Part shown: in pieces, positions 22,278 through 34,490 of the stretch
Layout of the letters: every line of letters begins with the position of its first letter
Numbering within the stretch: position 1 is the first letter of the stretch
NCBI GenBank assembly: GCA_916613615.1
Contig: OU744737.1
Span: 1,074,001 to 1,138,000, forward strand
Origin: Steromphala cineraria
Lineage: Eukaryota > Mollusca > Gastropoda > Trochida > Trochidae
DNA length: 64,000 nucleotides
Reading direction: 5' to 3'
Made by a program: the position numbers and the translations under genes
The notes under the pieces: model-generated
Told to the model about the DNA's origin: nothing
Databases searched by the model: none
What the model saw: only the letters and a program-made list of their open reading frames with translations

Positions 22278-23680
22278 AAAGCCATTGGCTCTGTAGCCCA
22301 CCAGGGGTACCATCTTATTTTGCTTTAGGGTGTGGCAGAGTGATTTTGGACATTTGTAATCAATTCAGAAAAGGAAATTCCTTAACAACTCAAGAATATA
22401 CAGGCATGGGCTCTGTAGCTCATCATACTTTTGATGGAAATAGCTTTTAAGGCTTTTGACCCCTGTGACACCACATTTTGGGTCTACAATCTACAATTTA
22501 GAATCCTCATTGGCCAAGGGGTCTACACACAACTTTTCAGCTCTCTAGACTTTTGGAACTGGAAAAGATGAAAATAGGGTTTAAAGGTTTTGACCCCTGT
22601 GAGCCCATTTGAGGTCAAGGAGTCACCAAACTTAAATTAAAACTAAAATTTAGAATCCCCATTGGGCAAGGAGTCTACACATAACTTTTTTCATCTCTTA
22701 GACCTTAGGCCCTTATTAGGGGTCACAGGGCCATCAAGCTACAATTAATAATCCTCACTAGCCAAGGAGTTTGTACAAAAATAGAACCAGTGGCTCTGTA
22801 GCTCATCAGGCTACAATTTTGCTTTTAGGGTTGCATATGCTGTTCCACCTTACTCGGGGCCACAGGGTCACCAAATGTACAATTTGGAATCCTCCTTATC
22901 TAACTTAGGAGTCTGTAGACAAGGCTTCAGCTTTCTAGGCATTATGGGGGGTCACCAAAGGTTACAATTTATAATCCTCACTAGTCAAGAAGTCTGTACA
23001 CACAGTTTCAGCTTTCTGGGCCTTATGGTTTTTGAGAAGAAACTGAAATTCCACAAAATAACGGACGGACAGATGGATGCCGGACACCATGCCATGCCAT
23101 AAGCACATCAGTGGGTCTGATTAAGAAGGTTGAAATAGGTTTTCAGGTCGTGACCCCGGTGACCTCTTATTTGGAGTCAGGTCACAGGGCCACCAAAGCA
23201 TTTACTTCTGGAGAAAAAGATGAAAATAGGTTTTAATCGCGTGGTCCCTCTGGCCCTTAATAGGGGCCAACGGGCCACCAGAGCTACAATTTATAATCCC
23301 CACTAGTCAAAGAGTCTTACACAAACTATAATCATTCTAGGCCTTATGGTTCTGGAGAAGAAGTCGAAATTCCACAAAGTTTACGGACAGACGGACATGC
23401 CATGCCAAATGAGCTTAAAATGTAAAAACATAGCAGTTGGCTCAGCTTTAATATTCTCTCTTTCAGCCTTAATATTCAACTTTCTAGACCTTATGCTTCT
23501 GAAGATGATGATGAAAATTGGTTTCAAGAGGGTGGCCTCTGGTGCTTATTTTGAGCCCGAGGGCCACTCAAGTTACAATGCTTCCGGAGAAGATGGTTTA
23601 AATAGATACTAAAAGCGTAGTCCATGTGACCCGTAGTAGGGGCCACAGGGTCACCAAAGCTTTAGATAATAATCTTCACT
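22278..23680 (+). mobile_element. cluster of broken pearl-like elements
   Basis: Left-end remnants occur at about 22280, 22405 and 22786 (the last CCAGTGGCTCTGTAGCTCAT), with scattered cores of two subtypes. A partial ACGG run with GCCATGCCATAAGC lies at about 23060-23105 and another at about 23385-23405. Right-end hairpins are missing, and the last part (23440-23680) is heavily diverged. It looks like nested insertions followed by decay. Confidence 0.65.
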
Positions 23681-24106
23681 ACAGTATTCACTTCATTTCC
23701 TATGTATGTTAAAATAAGTTTTTACCCAATTTCACGTGTTCCCAATGATATGTGTATATAACTGGTTACCAAACCCTTAAAATCTTGTTGTCTTTCGATT
23801 CTAGTAACATTAGCTTTATCACTTTCTGTGAAATTGTTTCTTTCTAGGGTACTTTGTATAAATGTTTCTTTAAATCGCAACATTAGTGTGTGGAGATTGT
23901 TTGGTTTAAAATATATACAAAATTAAATTAAAAACGCCATCAGTGTTTTCGTTTCTGTTCAAGCAAAGGGGAGACAACCCCTTGTTGACCTAGAATACCA
24001 GACGGACTGAGGGGAGGTTGTATTCGTACCACAGTGAGGAATACCATTCAAGAGTCAGCAACCTGCAAAGGTTGGTGTGATTCTTTACCAGAAGATATCC
24101 TCAGTG

Positions 24107-24800
24107 TGGTAGCAGAAGCGGGACGTGGAATCCTTAATACAGTACTTAAAGTTTGTCGACTGAGTAAACGAGTGCAACTGAGTTAGTTTGTGCAACAGAG
24201 TTAGTTTGAGCAACAGAGTTAGTTAGTGTAAACTCAATGGACAGGAATGGACAGCAACACTCTGCTCTGGAGAAAATGTTAGTGAACCAAGGAAACACAT
24301 ACTAATTAAGGTGACAATGCTTAATAACATATTCTATTCTGCCAAGTTGGCTACAAGTCTTGACTGACAACAATCATGGCCAAATCCTTCACCACATCCG
24401 TTGACCAATTGCAACTCTTGCAGGAATAATGCTCTCCTGGAGGTGATTCCAGGCGGCAGTGAAATGCCGCCAATGCCGAAGCCCTTCCCCTGGATCTAGT
24501 GAAGTTGAAGCCATCATAGTGCAACAGGAGGTTTGAAGTGTCCAGATTGAAAGAGAGCAGGAGACACGAGTTGAAATGTCCAGATTGAAAGAGAGCAGGA
24601 GACACGAGTTGGAAATGGAAACCAGCTGGTGGCAACAACATACTCTAACGATGCAGTCAAGGCAAACGTGGCTATGCCCTAGGAGGAGGTTACCAGGAGT
24701 CAAACTTTGGTATCTGGATGGTATCATTGGATGCAAACACATCTGCCATACAATCCAAATCCAAAATTCAGTTATCAAGAGCCTAAGGGTCTGGTATATC
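24107..24800 (+). mobile_element. possible LTR-retrotransposon leader and decayed gag start
   Basis: TGGTAGCAGAAGCGGGA at 24107-24123 resembles a tRNA-Leu-type primer-binding site and would follow an LTR end near CTCAG. Downstream is an untranslated-like leader with a three-fold GAGTTAGTTTG repeat, then ATG at 24237 opening about 22 codons (MDRNGQQHSALEKML). Broken frames with Glu/Arg-rich stretches follow (SRLKESRRHELEMETS). No protease, RT or integrase is visible. A solo remnant is the best guess, and chance resemblance cannot be excluded. Confidence 0.3.
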
Positions 24801-24936
24801 TAGATCAACAAGTGGTGAGACAAGGGTTATGTACAATTTGCTTTTGTTTGGGCTTAAACTATGTGGTCATATGTATGAGAAATGTTTTCTTGTGTGTAAA
24901 TTAAAATATGTCAATTTAAATCATAATACAAAAATA

Positions 24937-26061
24937 GAGCCATGGGCTCTGTAGCTCATCAGACTTTTGATGGAAAAAGGTTTTGACCCCTGTGACCCCA
25001 TTTAGGGTTATTGGGTCACAAAATCTACAAGTTTGAATCCCCATTGGCCAAGGAGTCTACACACAACTTTTTAGCTCTCTAGACAATTTGGAACTGGAGG
25101 AGAAGATAATAATAGGTTTTGAAGGTTGTTACCCCTGTGACCCCATTTGGGGTCATGGGGTCACCAAACCTAAAATTTAGAATTCCCATTTGCCCAGGAG
25201 TCTACACACAACTTTTCAGCTCTCTAGACCCTTTGAAACTGGAGAAGGAGGAGTAAAATATGTTTTTAAGGCTTTGACCCCTGTGACCCCATTTGGGGTC
25301 AAGGGGTAACCAAACCTAAAATTTAGATTCCTCATTGGCCAAGGGTCTTCATACAACCTTTTAGCTCTCTCGACCTTTAGGATCTGGAGAAGAAGATGAA
25401 ATAGGTTTTTAAGGTTTTGACCCCTGTGACCCCAATTGGGGTCATGAGGTCATGAAATCTACAACTTAGAATCCCCATTGGCCAAAGAGTCTACACACAA
25501 CTTTTTAGCTCTCTAGACCTTTTGGAACTGGAGAAGAAGATGAAAATAGGTTTTTAAGGTTTTGACCCCTGTGACCCCAATTGGGGTCATGAGGTCATGA
25601 AATCTACAATTTAGAATCCTCATTGGCCAAGGAGTCTACACACAACTTTTTAGCTCTCTAGACCATTTGGAACTGGAGGAGAAGATGAAAATAGGTTTTG
25701 AAGGTTGTGACCCCTGTGACCCCATTTGGGGTCATGAGGTCATGAAATCTACAATTTAGAATCCCTATTGGCCAAGGAGTCTACACACAACTTTTCAGCT
25801 CTCTAGACCTTTTGGAACTGGAGAAGAAGATGAAAATAGGTTTTTAAGGTTTTGACCCCTGTGACCCCATTTGGGGTCATGAGGTCATGAAATCTACAAT
25901 TTAGAATCCCCAATTGCCAAGGAGTCTCCACATCAAATTTGAGCTATCTAGAGTCATTGGTTCTGGAGAAGAAGTCGAAAATGTGAAAAGTTTACGGACG
26001 GACGCCGGACGCCATGCCATGCCATAAGCCCATCGGGTCTTTCAGACCTGATGAGCTAAAA
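24937..26061 (+). mobile_element. pearl-like element with 7 cores, GGTCT hairpin
   Basis: Left end GAGCCATGGGCTC at 24937. Seven cores with the 'GTCTACACACAACTTTT' subtype are spaced about 146 bp. A short ACGG run at about 25994-26010 is followed by hairpin GGTCT-TTC-AGACC at 26036-26048 and CTGATGAGCTA. It abuts the next element directly. Confidence 0.85.
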
Positions 26062-26064
26062 ATA

Positions 26065-28552
26065 GAGCCATTGGCTCTGTAGCTCATCAGGCATCATATC
26101 AAGTTTGCTTTATACAGGCAAGATGAGCTAAAAATGAAACTGATGTTACCTATTGCAAGAAAACCTATTAAAAAAATTACAAAACAAATGTATTATTATT
26201 CAACACTTTCTAGATTGCCAATATCAGACAGTGAAAGAAGTCCACACTAAAATATCCAAGGAGAAATAAATTTGCAATAGACTGTCATCTAATGGAGAAA
26301 AATAGGTTTTTAAGATTGTGACCCCTGTGACCCTACAGTTTAGAATCCCAATTGGCCAAGGAGTCTACATGCAGTCTTTCAGCTCAACAGACCTTTAGGA
26401 GCTAAAGATGATGATGAAAATAAGTTGTTAAGGTTGTGACCCCTGTGACCCTATTTGGGGTCATGGGGTCACGAAATCTACAATTTAGAATCCCCATTGG
26501 CCAAGGAGTCTGCACATATAATTTCAGCTCTCTAGACCTTTTGGAACTTGAGAAGAAGATGAAAATAGTTTTTTAAGGTTGTGACCCCTGTGACCCTATT
26601 TGGGGTCACAGGGTCAACAAAGTTACAAATTAGAATCCCCATTGTCCAAGGAGTCTGCACATATCAATATTAACTCTCTAGACCTTTTGGAACTGGAGAA
26701 GAAGATGAGAATTGGTTTTTAAGGTTGTGACCCCTGTGACCCTATTTTGGGTCATGGGGTCACGAAATCTACAATTAAGAATCCTGATTGGCCAAGGAGT
26801 CTGCACATATAATTTTCAACTCTATAGTCCTTTTAGTACTGGAGAAGAAGATGAAAATAGGTATTTAAGGTTGTGACCCCTGTGACCCTATTTGGGGTCA
26901 CAGGTTCACCAAAGTTACAAATTAGAATCCTTATTGTACAAGGAGTCTGCACATATCACTTTCAACTCTCATGTCCTTTTAGAACTGGAGAAGAAGATGA
27001 AAATAGGTTTTTAAGGTTGTGACCCCTGTGACCTTATTTGGGGTCACAGGTTCACCAAAGTTACAAATTAGAATTCTTATTGTCCAAGGAGTCTGCACAT
27101 ATCACTTTCAACTCTCTAGTCCTTTTAGAACTGGACAAGAAGATGAAAATAGGTTTTTAAGGTTGTGACCCCTGTGACCCTATTTGGGGTCACAGATTCA
27201 TCAAAGTTACAAATTAGAATCCTTATTGTCCAAGGAGTCTGCACATATCACTTTCAACTCTCATGTCCTTTTAGAACTGGAGAAGAAGATGAAAATAGGT
27301 TTTTAAGGTTGTGACCCCTGTGACCTTATTTGGGGTCACAGGTTCACCAAAGTTACAAATTAGAATTCTTATTGTCCAAGGAGTCTGCACATATCACTTT
27401 CAACTCTCTAGTCCTTTTAGAACTGGACAAGAAGATGAAAATAGGTTTTTAAGGTTGTGACCCCTGTGACCCTATTTGGGGTCACAGATTCATCAAAGTT
27501 ACAAATTAGAATCCTTATTGTCCAAGGAGTCTGCACATATCACTTTTAACTCTCTAGTCCTTTTAGAACTGGAGAAGAAGATGAAAATAGGTTTTTAAGG
27601 TTGTGACCCCTGTGACCTTATTTGGGGTCACAGGTTCACCAAAGTTACAAATTAGAATTCTTATTGTCCAAGGAGTCTGCACATATCACTTTCAACTCTC
27701 TAGTCCTTTTAGAACTGGACAAGAAGATGAAAATAGGTTTTTAAGGTTGTGACCCCTGTGACCCTATTTGGGGTCACAGATTCATCAAAGTTACAAATTA
27801 GAATCCTTATTGTCCAAGGAGTCTGCACATATCACTTTTAACTCTCTAGTCCTTTTAGAACTGGAGAAGAAGATGAAAATAGGTATTTAAGGTTGTGACC
27901 CCTGTGACCCTATTTGAGGTCACAGGTTCACCAAAGTTACAAATTAGAATTCTTATTGTCCAAGGAGTCTGCACATATCACTTTCAACTCTCTAGTCCTT
28001 TTAGAACTGGACAAGAAGATGAAAATAGGTTTTTAAGGTTGTGACCCCTGTGACCCTATTTGGTGTCACAGGTTCACCAAAGTTACAAATTAGAATCCCC
28101 ATTGTCCAAGGAGTCTGCACATATCACTTTTAACTCTCTAGTCCTTTTAGAACTAGAGAAGAAGATGAAAATAGGTTTTTAAGGTTGTGACCCCTGTGAC
28201 CTTATTTGGGGTCACAGGTTCACCAAAGTTACAAATTAGAATTCTTATTGTCCAAGGAGTCTGCACATATCACTTTCAACTCTCTAGTCCTTTTAGAACT
28301 GGACAAGAAGATGAAAATAGGTTTTTAAGGTTGTGACCCCTGTGACCCTTTTTGGGGTCACAGGGTCACCAAAGTTACAAATTAGAATATCCATATGCTA
28401 AGGTACTTGTACACAAAATTTCAGCTCTCTAATGTGTATGGTTCATGAGTCGAAAGTGTCAAAAGTTTACGGACGGACGACGGACGGACGGACGCCGGAC
28501 GACGGGCCATGCCATAAGCCCATCTGGACTTTCAGTCCTGATGAGCTAAAAA
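26065..28552 (+). mobile_element. long pearl-like element with ~15 cores and a dimeric higher-order repeat
   Basis: Left end at 26065 is nearly identical to 17021. Cores recur every 146 bp from about 27023 to 28337. Within the array two variants alternate ('GACCTTATTTGGGG...GGTTCACC' and 'GACCCTATTTGGGG...GATTCATC'), giving a 292-bp dimer (GACCTTA at 27030, 27322, 27614). Right end: ACGG run, GCCATGCCATAAGCC, GGACT hairpin, GATGAGCTA. Confidence 0.88.
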
Positions 28553-28554
28553 TA

Positions 28555-29108
28555 GAGAAGGTGGCTCTGTTGCTCATCAAGCTTCATATAAATTTTGCTT
28601 AAGGGGGGTGGCAAATGTGGTCCCCCTTACTTTGGACCACAGGGTCACAAAATGTACAATTTGGAATCCTTATCTAACTTAGGAGTTTGCACACAAAGTT
28701 TCAGCTTTCTAGACCTGATGTTTCTTGAGAAAAAGATGAAATAATGTTAAAGGGTGTGGCCCCTGAGGCCCTTACTAGGGGCCACAGAGCCACAGACCAA
28801 AAAAGGTATCAATCAAAATCCTCACTGGTCAAAGAGTATATTCACAAGGTTTCAGCTTTCTAGGCATTTACTTCTGGAGAAGAAGATGAAAATAGGTTTT
28901 AATCGTGCGGCCCCTTTGGCCCTTAATAGGGGCCAAAGGGTCATCAAAGCTACAATTTATAATCCTCCTCCTAGTCAAGTTTCAGCTTTCTAGGCCTTAT
29001 GGTTCTAGAGAAGAAGTCGAAATTTGTCCAAATTTAAGGACGGAAGGACGGCGGACACCATGCCATGCCATAAGCCCATCGGGCCTTACAGACCAGATGA
29101 GCTAAAAA
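28555..29108 (+). mobile_element. pearl-like element, GGCCT subtype
   Basis: It starts about three bases after the previous element. The left palindrome is damaged (GAGAAGGTGGCTC), followed by two to three cores of the GTGGCCCC subtype, a GGACGGAAGGACGG run, and the right end GGGCCTTACAGACCAGATGAG, where the hairpin is disrupted by a G to A change. Confidence 0.8.
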
Positions 29109-29184
29109 GAGTGTTTTGATTAAAATAATTATGGTAATAAGTACCCCAGAGAGAACCCTTCTAAAAAGGACATTAAGTTCTTAA

Positions 29185-29325
29185 GATGAAAATATGTTTA
29201 AGGGCGTGGCCCTAAGGCCATCAAAGCTAAAATTGTATCTTATCGTCAGCTTCCTAGGCCATATGCTCCTGGAGAAGAGGTCGAAAATGCACCAAGTTAA
29301 CAGACGGACGGATGGACGAACCAAA
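29185..29325 (+). mobile_element. pearl-like core and microsatellite fragment
   Basis: A half core (GGGCGTGGCCC... GAGAAGAGGTCGAAAATG) with an ACGGACGGATGGACG run. Both ends are missing. Confidence 0.6.
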
Positions 29326-29362
29326 TATAAAGATCTAAACTGTTGCCAAGGAAATAAAAATA

Positions 29363-30200
29363 GAGCCAGTGGCTCTGTGGCTCATCAGGCTTCATATCAA
29401 TTTTGCTTTACGGTGTGGAAAATGAGGCCCTATTAGGGGCCACAGGGCCACAAAAGCTACAGTTTAGAATCCCAATTGGCCAAGGAGTCTACATGCAGTC
29501 TTTCAGCTCAACAGACCTTTAGGAGCTAAAGATGATGATGAAAATAAGTTTTTAAGGTTGTGACCCCTGTGACCCTATTTGGGGTCATGGGGTCACGAAA
29601 TCTACAATTTAGAATCCCCATTGGCAAAGGAGTCTGCACATATAATTTCAGCTCTCTAGACCTTTTGGAACTTGAGAAGAAGATGACAATAGTTTTTTAA
29701 GGTTGTGACCCCTGTGACCCTATTTGGGGTCACAGGGTCAACAAAGTTACAAATTAGAATCCCCATCGTCCAAGGAGTCTGCACATATCAATATTAACTC
29801 TCTAGACCTTTTGGAACTGGAGAAGAAGATGAGAATTGGTTTTTAAGGTTGTGACCCCTGTGACCCTATTTGGGGTCATGGGGTCACGAAATCTACAATT
29901 TAGAATCCCCATTGGCCAAGGAGTCTGCACATATAATTTTTAACTCTCTACTCCTTTTGGAACTGGAGAAGAAGATGAAAATAGGTATTTAAGGTTGTGA
30001 CCCCTGTGACCCTATTTGGGGTCACAGGGTCACCAAAGTTACAAATTAGAATCTCCATATGCTAAGGTACATGTACACAAAATTTCAGCTCTCTAATGTG
30101 TATGGTTCATGAGGAGAAGTCGAAAGTGTCAAAAGTTTACGGACGGACGACGGGCCACGCCATAAGTCCATCTGGACTTTCAGTCCTGATGAGCTAAAAA
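29363..30200 (+). mobile_element. pearl-like element with ~4-5 cores
   Basis: Left end GAGCCAGTGGCTC at 29363. The first core is of the GGCC subtype and the rest of the GACCCC subtype, so the element is recombinant between subfamilies. Right end has ACGGACGGACG, the GGACT-TTC-AGTCC hairpin and GATGAGCTA. Confidence 0.82.
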
Positions 30201-30202
30201 TA

Positions 30203-31650
30203 GGTTATAAGGGAGTGGCTCAGAGGGTGATCACATCTATAAAATAAATTCTCATTTAGCTTAAAGAGATTTTAAGGTTTTCAGCTTCCTTGGCCTTTTC
30301 ATTATTGAGAAGATGATGAAGATAGGGTTGTGCCCCTGTGGACTTTATTGCTGGTCACAGAGTCACTACATCTATAAACTATTATTCATTTCAACTACTG
30401 AGTCTGTACACAAGATTTTCATTATTGGGAAGATGATGAAGATAGAATCTTAAGGTTGTGCCCCTGTGGCCCTTATTGCTGGTCACAGAGTCACTACATC
30501 TATAAACTATCATCCATTTCAACTACTGAGTCTGTACACAAGATTTTCATTATTGGGAAGATGATGAAGATAGGGTTGTGCCCCTGTGGCCCTTTCTGCT
30601 GGTCACAGAGTCACTACATCTATAAACTATCATCCATTTCAACTACCGAGTCTGTACACAAGATTTACATTATTGGGAAGATGACGAAGATAGAATCTTA
30701 GGGTTGTGCCCCTGTGGCCCTTATTGCTGGTCACAGGGTCACCACATCTATAAACTATCATCCATTTCAACTACCGAGTCTGTACACAAGATTTACATTA
30801 TTGGGAAGATGACGAAGATAGAATCTTAGGGTTGTGCCCCTGTGGCCCTTATTGCTGGTCACAGGGTCACTACATCTATAAACTATCATCCATTTCAACT
30901 ACCGAGTCTGTACTCAAGATTTACATTATTGGGAAGATGACGAAGATAGAATCTTAGGGTTGTGCCCCTGTGGCCCTTATTGCTGGTCACATGGTCACCA
31001 CATCTATAAACTATCATCCATTTCAACTACTGAGTCTGTACACAAGATTTTCATTATTGGGAAGATGATGAAGATAGAATCTTAGGGTTGTGCCCCTGTG
31101 GCCCTTATTGCTGGTCACAGAGTCACTACATCTATAAACTATAATCCATTTCAACTACTGAGTCTGTACACAAGATTTTCATTATTTGGAAGATGATGAA
31201 GATAGGGTTGTGCCCCTGTGGCCCTTATTGCTGGTCACAGAGTCACTACATCTAAAACTTATCATCCATTTCAACTACTGAGTCTGTACACACGATTTTC
31301 ATTATTGGGAAGATGATGAAGATAGGGTTGTGCCCCTGTGGCCCTTATTGCTGGTCACAGAGTCACTACATCTATAAACTATAATCCATTTCAGCTACTG
31401 AGTCTGTACACAAGATTTTCATTATTGGGAAGATGATGAAGATAGAATCTTAGGGTTGTGCCCCTGTGGCCCTTATTGCTGGTCACAGGGTCACTACATC
31501 TATAAACTATCATCCATTTCAACTACTGAGTCTGTACACAAGATTTTCATTATTGGGAAGATGATGAAGATAGAATCTTAGGGTTGTGCCCCTGTGGCCC
31601 TTATTGCTGGTCACAGGGTCACTACATCTATAAACTATCATCCATTTCTG
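30203..31650 (+). repeat. ~118-128-bp tandem array diverged from the pearl-like core (~12 units)
   Basis: Units read GGTTGTGCCCCTGTGGCCC, then GGTCACAG-GTCACTACATC, then GAGTCTGTACACAAGATTTT. Some units lack a 9-10-bp AGAATCTTAG segment. Similarity to the 146-bp core shows common origin. It follows directly on the right end at 30200 but has no left or right flank of its own. The short frames in it are artefacts. Confidence 0.85.
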
Positions 31651-31955
31651 CTACTGAGGCAAACACCATGCTATAACAGACAATCAACATCACAGATCGG
31701 ATTAGCTTTTCAATACTCATTACCATCAAGAGGTGTGACTCAATACCATCCCCCACAGTTCCCGCGTAGGACTTAATAAAAGAAAACAACAAGCTTGCAG
31801 TGAACAATGCAAGACCTGACAATCACTAACTCTCGTTCTTTGTAAAGACTGTACGCCTGTCACTACTATCAAAAATAGTTAGACATCTGCATATACATCA
31901 CAATACATGTTCGCCTCCTTGTCCTCTTTGATAAATTAATCCCAGTTCTTAGAGT

Positions 31956-32178
31956 TTATGAGTTCAAATATGACAGCATCAAAACAATTTGTCGGAGGTC
32001 AGCGCTGAATATATCATTGCCCTTCATCCTTGTGAGGTTGTAAACAGCTGAAATCAGTCCTTGATCAACAATCGATCCATGTCCCGTCAAGACAGCAAGA
32101 TTTCCTCGGTAAACCATTCCACGACATTCAGACAAGTTCCAAGTTCTTCAGACTCCATCAGATGATCCAAACTGAAAT
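31956..32178 (-). pseudogene. coding-like terminal exon with one internal stop
   Basis: On the minus strand a good acceptor (ACTTTTAATTTCAG) ends at about 32176. The frame then reads FGSSDGV, TGA (32148-32150), then about 65 codons containing MVYRGNLAVLTGHGSIVDQG and NDIFSADLRQIVLML, ending at TAA (31956-31958). Amino-acid composition is strongly protein-like, and the frame sits in one of the few repeat-free stretches. I do not recognise the family. Either the TGA marks a dead exon, or the true acceptor lies after it (an AG at the TCTGAAG just inside). Confidence 0.45.
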
Positions 32179-32442
32179 TAAAAGTAAAACGTCAAAAATG
32201 TTTTTCAAGTTGACAACCTGTCCTAACCAAGCTGATAACGAGTTGTCATTCCTTATACATATTGATACTTTGATAAGGAGTTCTCATTCCTTACACATAT
32301 TGATACTTTGTTACACATCTAGGAATTATGCAGGGTGCTTTTAATCATTTCCTTTCAATGAAGCTACGATATATTTTTGCATCACTTTCCTATCTGTTAC
32401 GGTTATGGACAAGAATACAATGACATTGTTTTTGATAAAAAT

Positions 32443-32997
32443 ATAGCCATTGGCCCTGTAGCTCATCAGGCTGCATATCAATTTTGCTTTAGGGTGTTGC
32501 AAATGTGTTTCTCCCCTTAGTAGGGTCCACAGGGTCACCAAATGTACAATTTAGAATCTTCCTTATCTAACTTAAGAGTCTTAGACAAGAATTCAGCTTT
32601 CTCTTCCTAAGCTTATGGAGGAAAATATGGAAATAGGTTTTAAAGGTGTGGCCCTTTTAAAGGGCCAAAGGGTCAGCAAAGTTATGAATCCTATCCTTAC
32701 TAGTCATGTGGTATGAACACAAGGTTTCAGCTTTCTAAGCCTTCTGCTTCTTGAGAAAAAGATTAAAATAGGTTTTAAGGGCGTTGCCTCTGTGGCCCTC
32801 ATAAGGGGTCACAGGACTGCAAAAGCTATAAATTATGGTCCTCACTAGTCAAGAAGTATATACACAAAGTTTCTAGGCCCAGGCCTCATGCTTATGGAGA
32901 AGAAGTGGAAAATGCACAAAGTTTACGGATGAATGGATGGACAGATGCCATGCCATGCCATAAGCCCACCGGGCCTTACAGGCCAGATGAGCTAAAA
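32443..32997 (+). mobile_element. pearl-like element, GGCCT hairpin
   Basis: Left end ATAGCCATTGGCCCTGTAGC, about three diverged cores, a GGATGAATGGATGGACAG run, and right end GGCCT-TAC-AGGCC then AGATGAGCTA. Confidence 0.82.
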
Positions 32998-33000
32998 CTT

Positions 33001-33440
33001 GAGATATGGATCATAATTTGCATTTTGAGCATTTTATTGTGACCTTGACCTTTAACACTTAGTGAAATGTGTTCATTGATTGTTTGTCCTAAGTACAACA
33101 ATAATGTAATGAATTAAAGTGTTAAAAGTTGAAATAATCCATCTTCTCAATATATATAGACCTTGATGTAAATTTTTGTACTTCTCAAGATATATTATAT
33201 ACAAAATCTAAACTTCATAGCACAGAAACTTTCCAAGTAATCGTGTTCACAAGGAATTTTGTAATGATTTTATAAGTCGCGACTTTCACCTTTTACCTTG
33301 AAAGTGAACATTATAATTCCCCGGAGGTGTAAACACTTAGAAATGTTTATGAGTTCAGTAAAGCTTAATAGGATAAAGTTATACCCAAATTAGTGTACAT
33401 TGCTATAACTCATTTCTCATGACCTTGACCTTTGATCTTC
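33001..33440 (+). repeat. repeat with GACCTTGACCTTT motifs (family shared with 47990-48970)
   Basis: It carries GTGACCTTGACCTTTAAC and CATGACCTTGACCTTTGATC blocks spaced by the same AT-rich text (AAGTGTTAAAAGTTGAAATA) found at 48.1-48.8 kb. It has about two to three units and no coding potential. Confidence 0.65.
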
Positions 33441-33562
33441 AAGACATACATATTTTTTTCAATTGACTTTCAAACTCAATCAATATTTGCCATCAGGTTA
33501 CCCAGTTTTATTCACCTAGTTGTCATAGCATCTGAAACAAAACTTGTCATAAGAGCATCAGT

Positions 33563-34490
33563 CAGTGTTGCATCCAGGTTTGAAAATTGAGGGTGAGGTC
33601 CCTTCTGGCTTTCATAAAAGTGGGGGAGTGACCTGAAATTGTGTGCTAGTGCTGATATATATTCAAAGCAATCATAGTTAATATGTAAATGATCTTCCAT
33701 ATCAAATTGCCAATATTGCACGCGGTCACAAATTTCAAATGTCAAATGAAGTGTTGAAGTTTTGAAGTTTGATTAAGTCCGTAAAAATAGGTTATCTTTT
33801 GAAGTTTAAATGCAAAGTTGTATAGTCATATTTCCTTCTTTATTCAGCTGAAATCAAGAATAATCCTTCTTCCACTTTATCTTGAAATAATGGTTCATAC
33901 CCCGGTAATTATGTTTATCTGAAAGTCAAATCATCGGGAAAAGTCAGCATTTGATTATTCATCGGTCTAACTTACGCGAATTTTTTAGCTTGAAGCAGGT
34001 GTTTCAGAAATTAGAAGCGTTGGATAAGGGAAGAAATCTATACTCGTTTTGTCTTAGGCATTTTAGCTCACGAACTGGGCTTTCAAATGATTAAGCAGAC
34101 GAAACCGGCCATTGCCCCGTACTTATTTGGGCGAAACATCTATTGCACAGTAAGCATGTCATTCATTCGGAAGTGCTATCACTATAATCATTACCTGGGA
34201 TACATACGTTTCATTCAAAAAGACGGAATCCAACAACATTTTGCCGATTGCATTAGTAAACATGAGGCGACTTTTACAATTGATTATATTAACAAGTTAT
34301 CATTTTTATTGATCAAAGTATGTAAAGTGTTGGGGAAAAAATAGTCTAGGTAGGTTGCGCAGTAAATCGTCTGGATTGCAGGACTTGATGTAATTTTGCG
34401 AGATTACTCCCCCAAATAAATATTAAAATTGCGGGAATGATACATGAAATAGCACATTTCCCACAAGCGTCCGACCTGGATGCAACACTG
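33563..34490. mobile_element. hAT-like non-autonomous DNA element
   Basis: CAGTGTTGCATCCAGGT at 33563-33579 recurs inverted at 34474-34490, a perfect 17-bp inverted repeat. CAGTG...CACTG ends are typical of hAT elements. The flanks (GCATCAGT and TCAGGTCT) do not form a clear 8-bp duplication. The inner 85-codon frame at 34087-34344 has no transposase motif, so the element is probably a deletion derivative. Confidence 0.6.

Noticed and set aside
24351..24803. Frames of 75-129 codons on both strands as a transposase
   Set aside because: No catalytic motifs recognisable; the two-fold GAAAGAGAGCAGGAGACACG repeat and stops in all continuous readings point to a relic.
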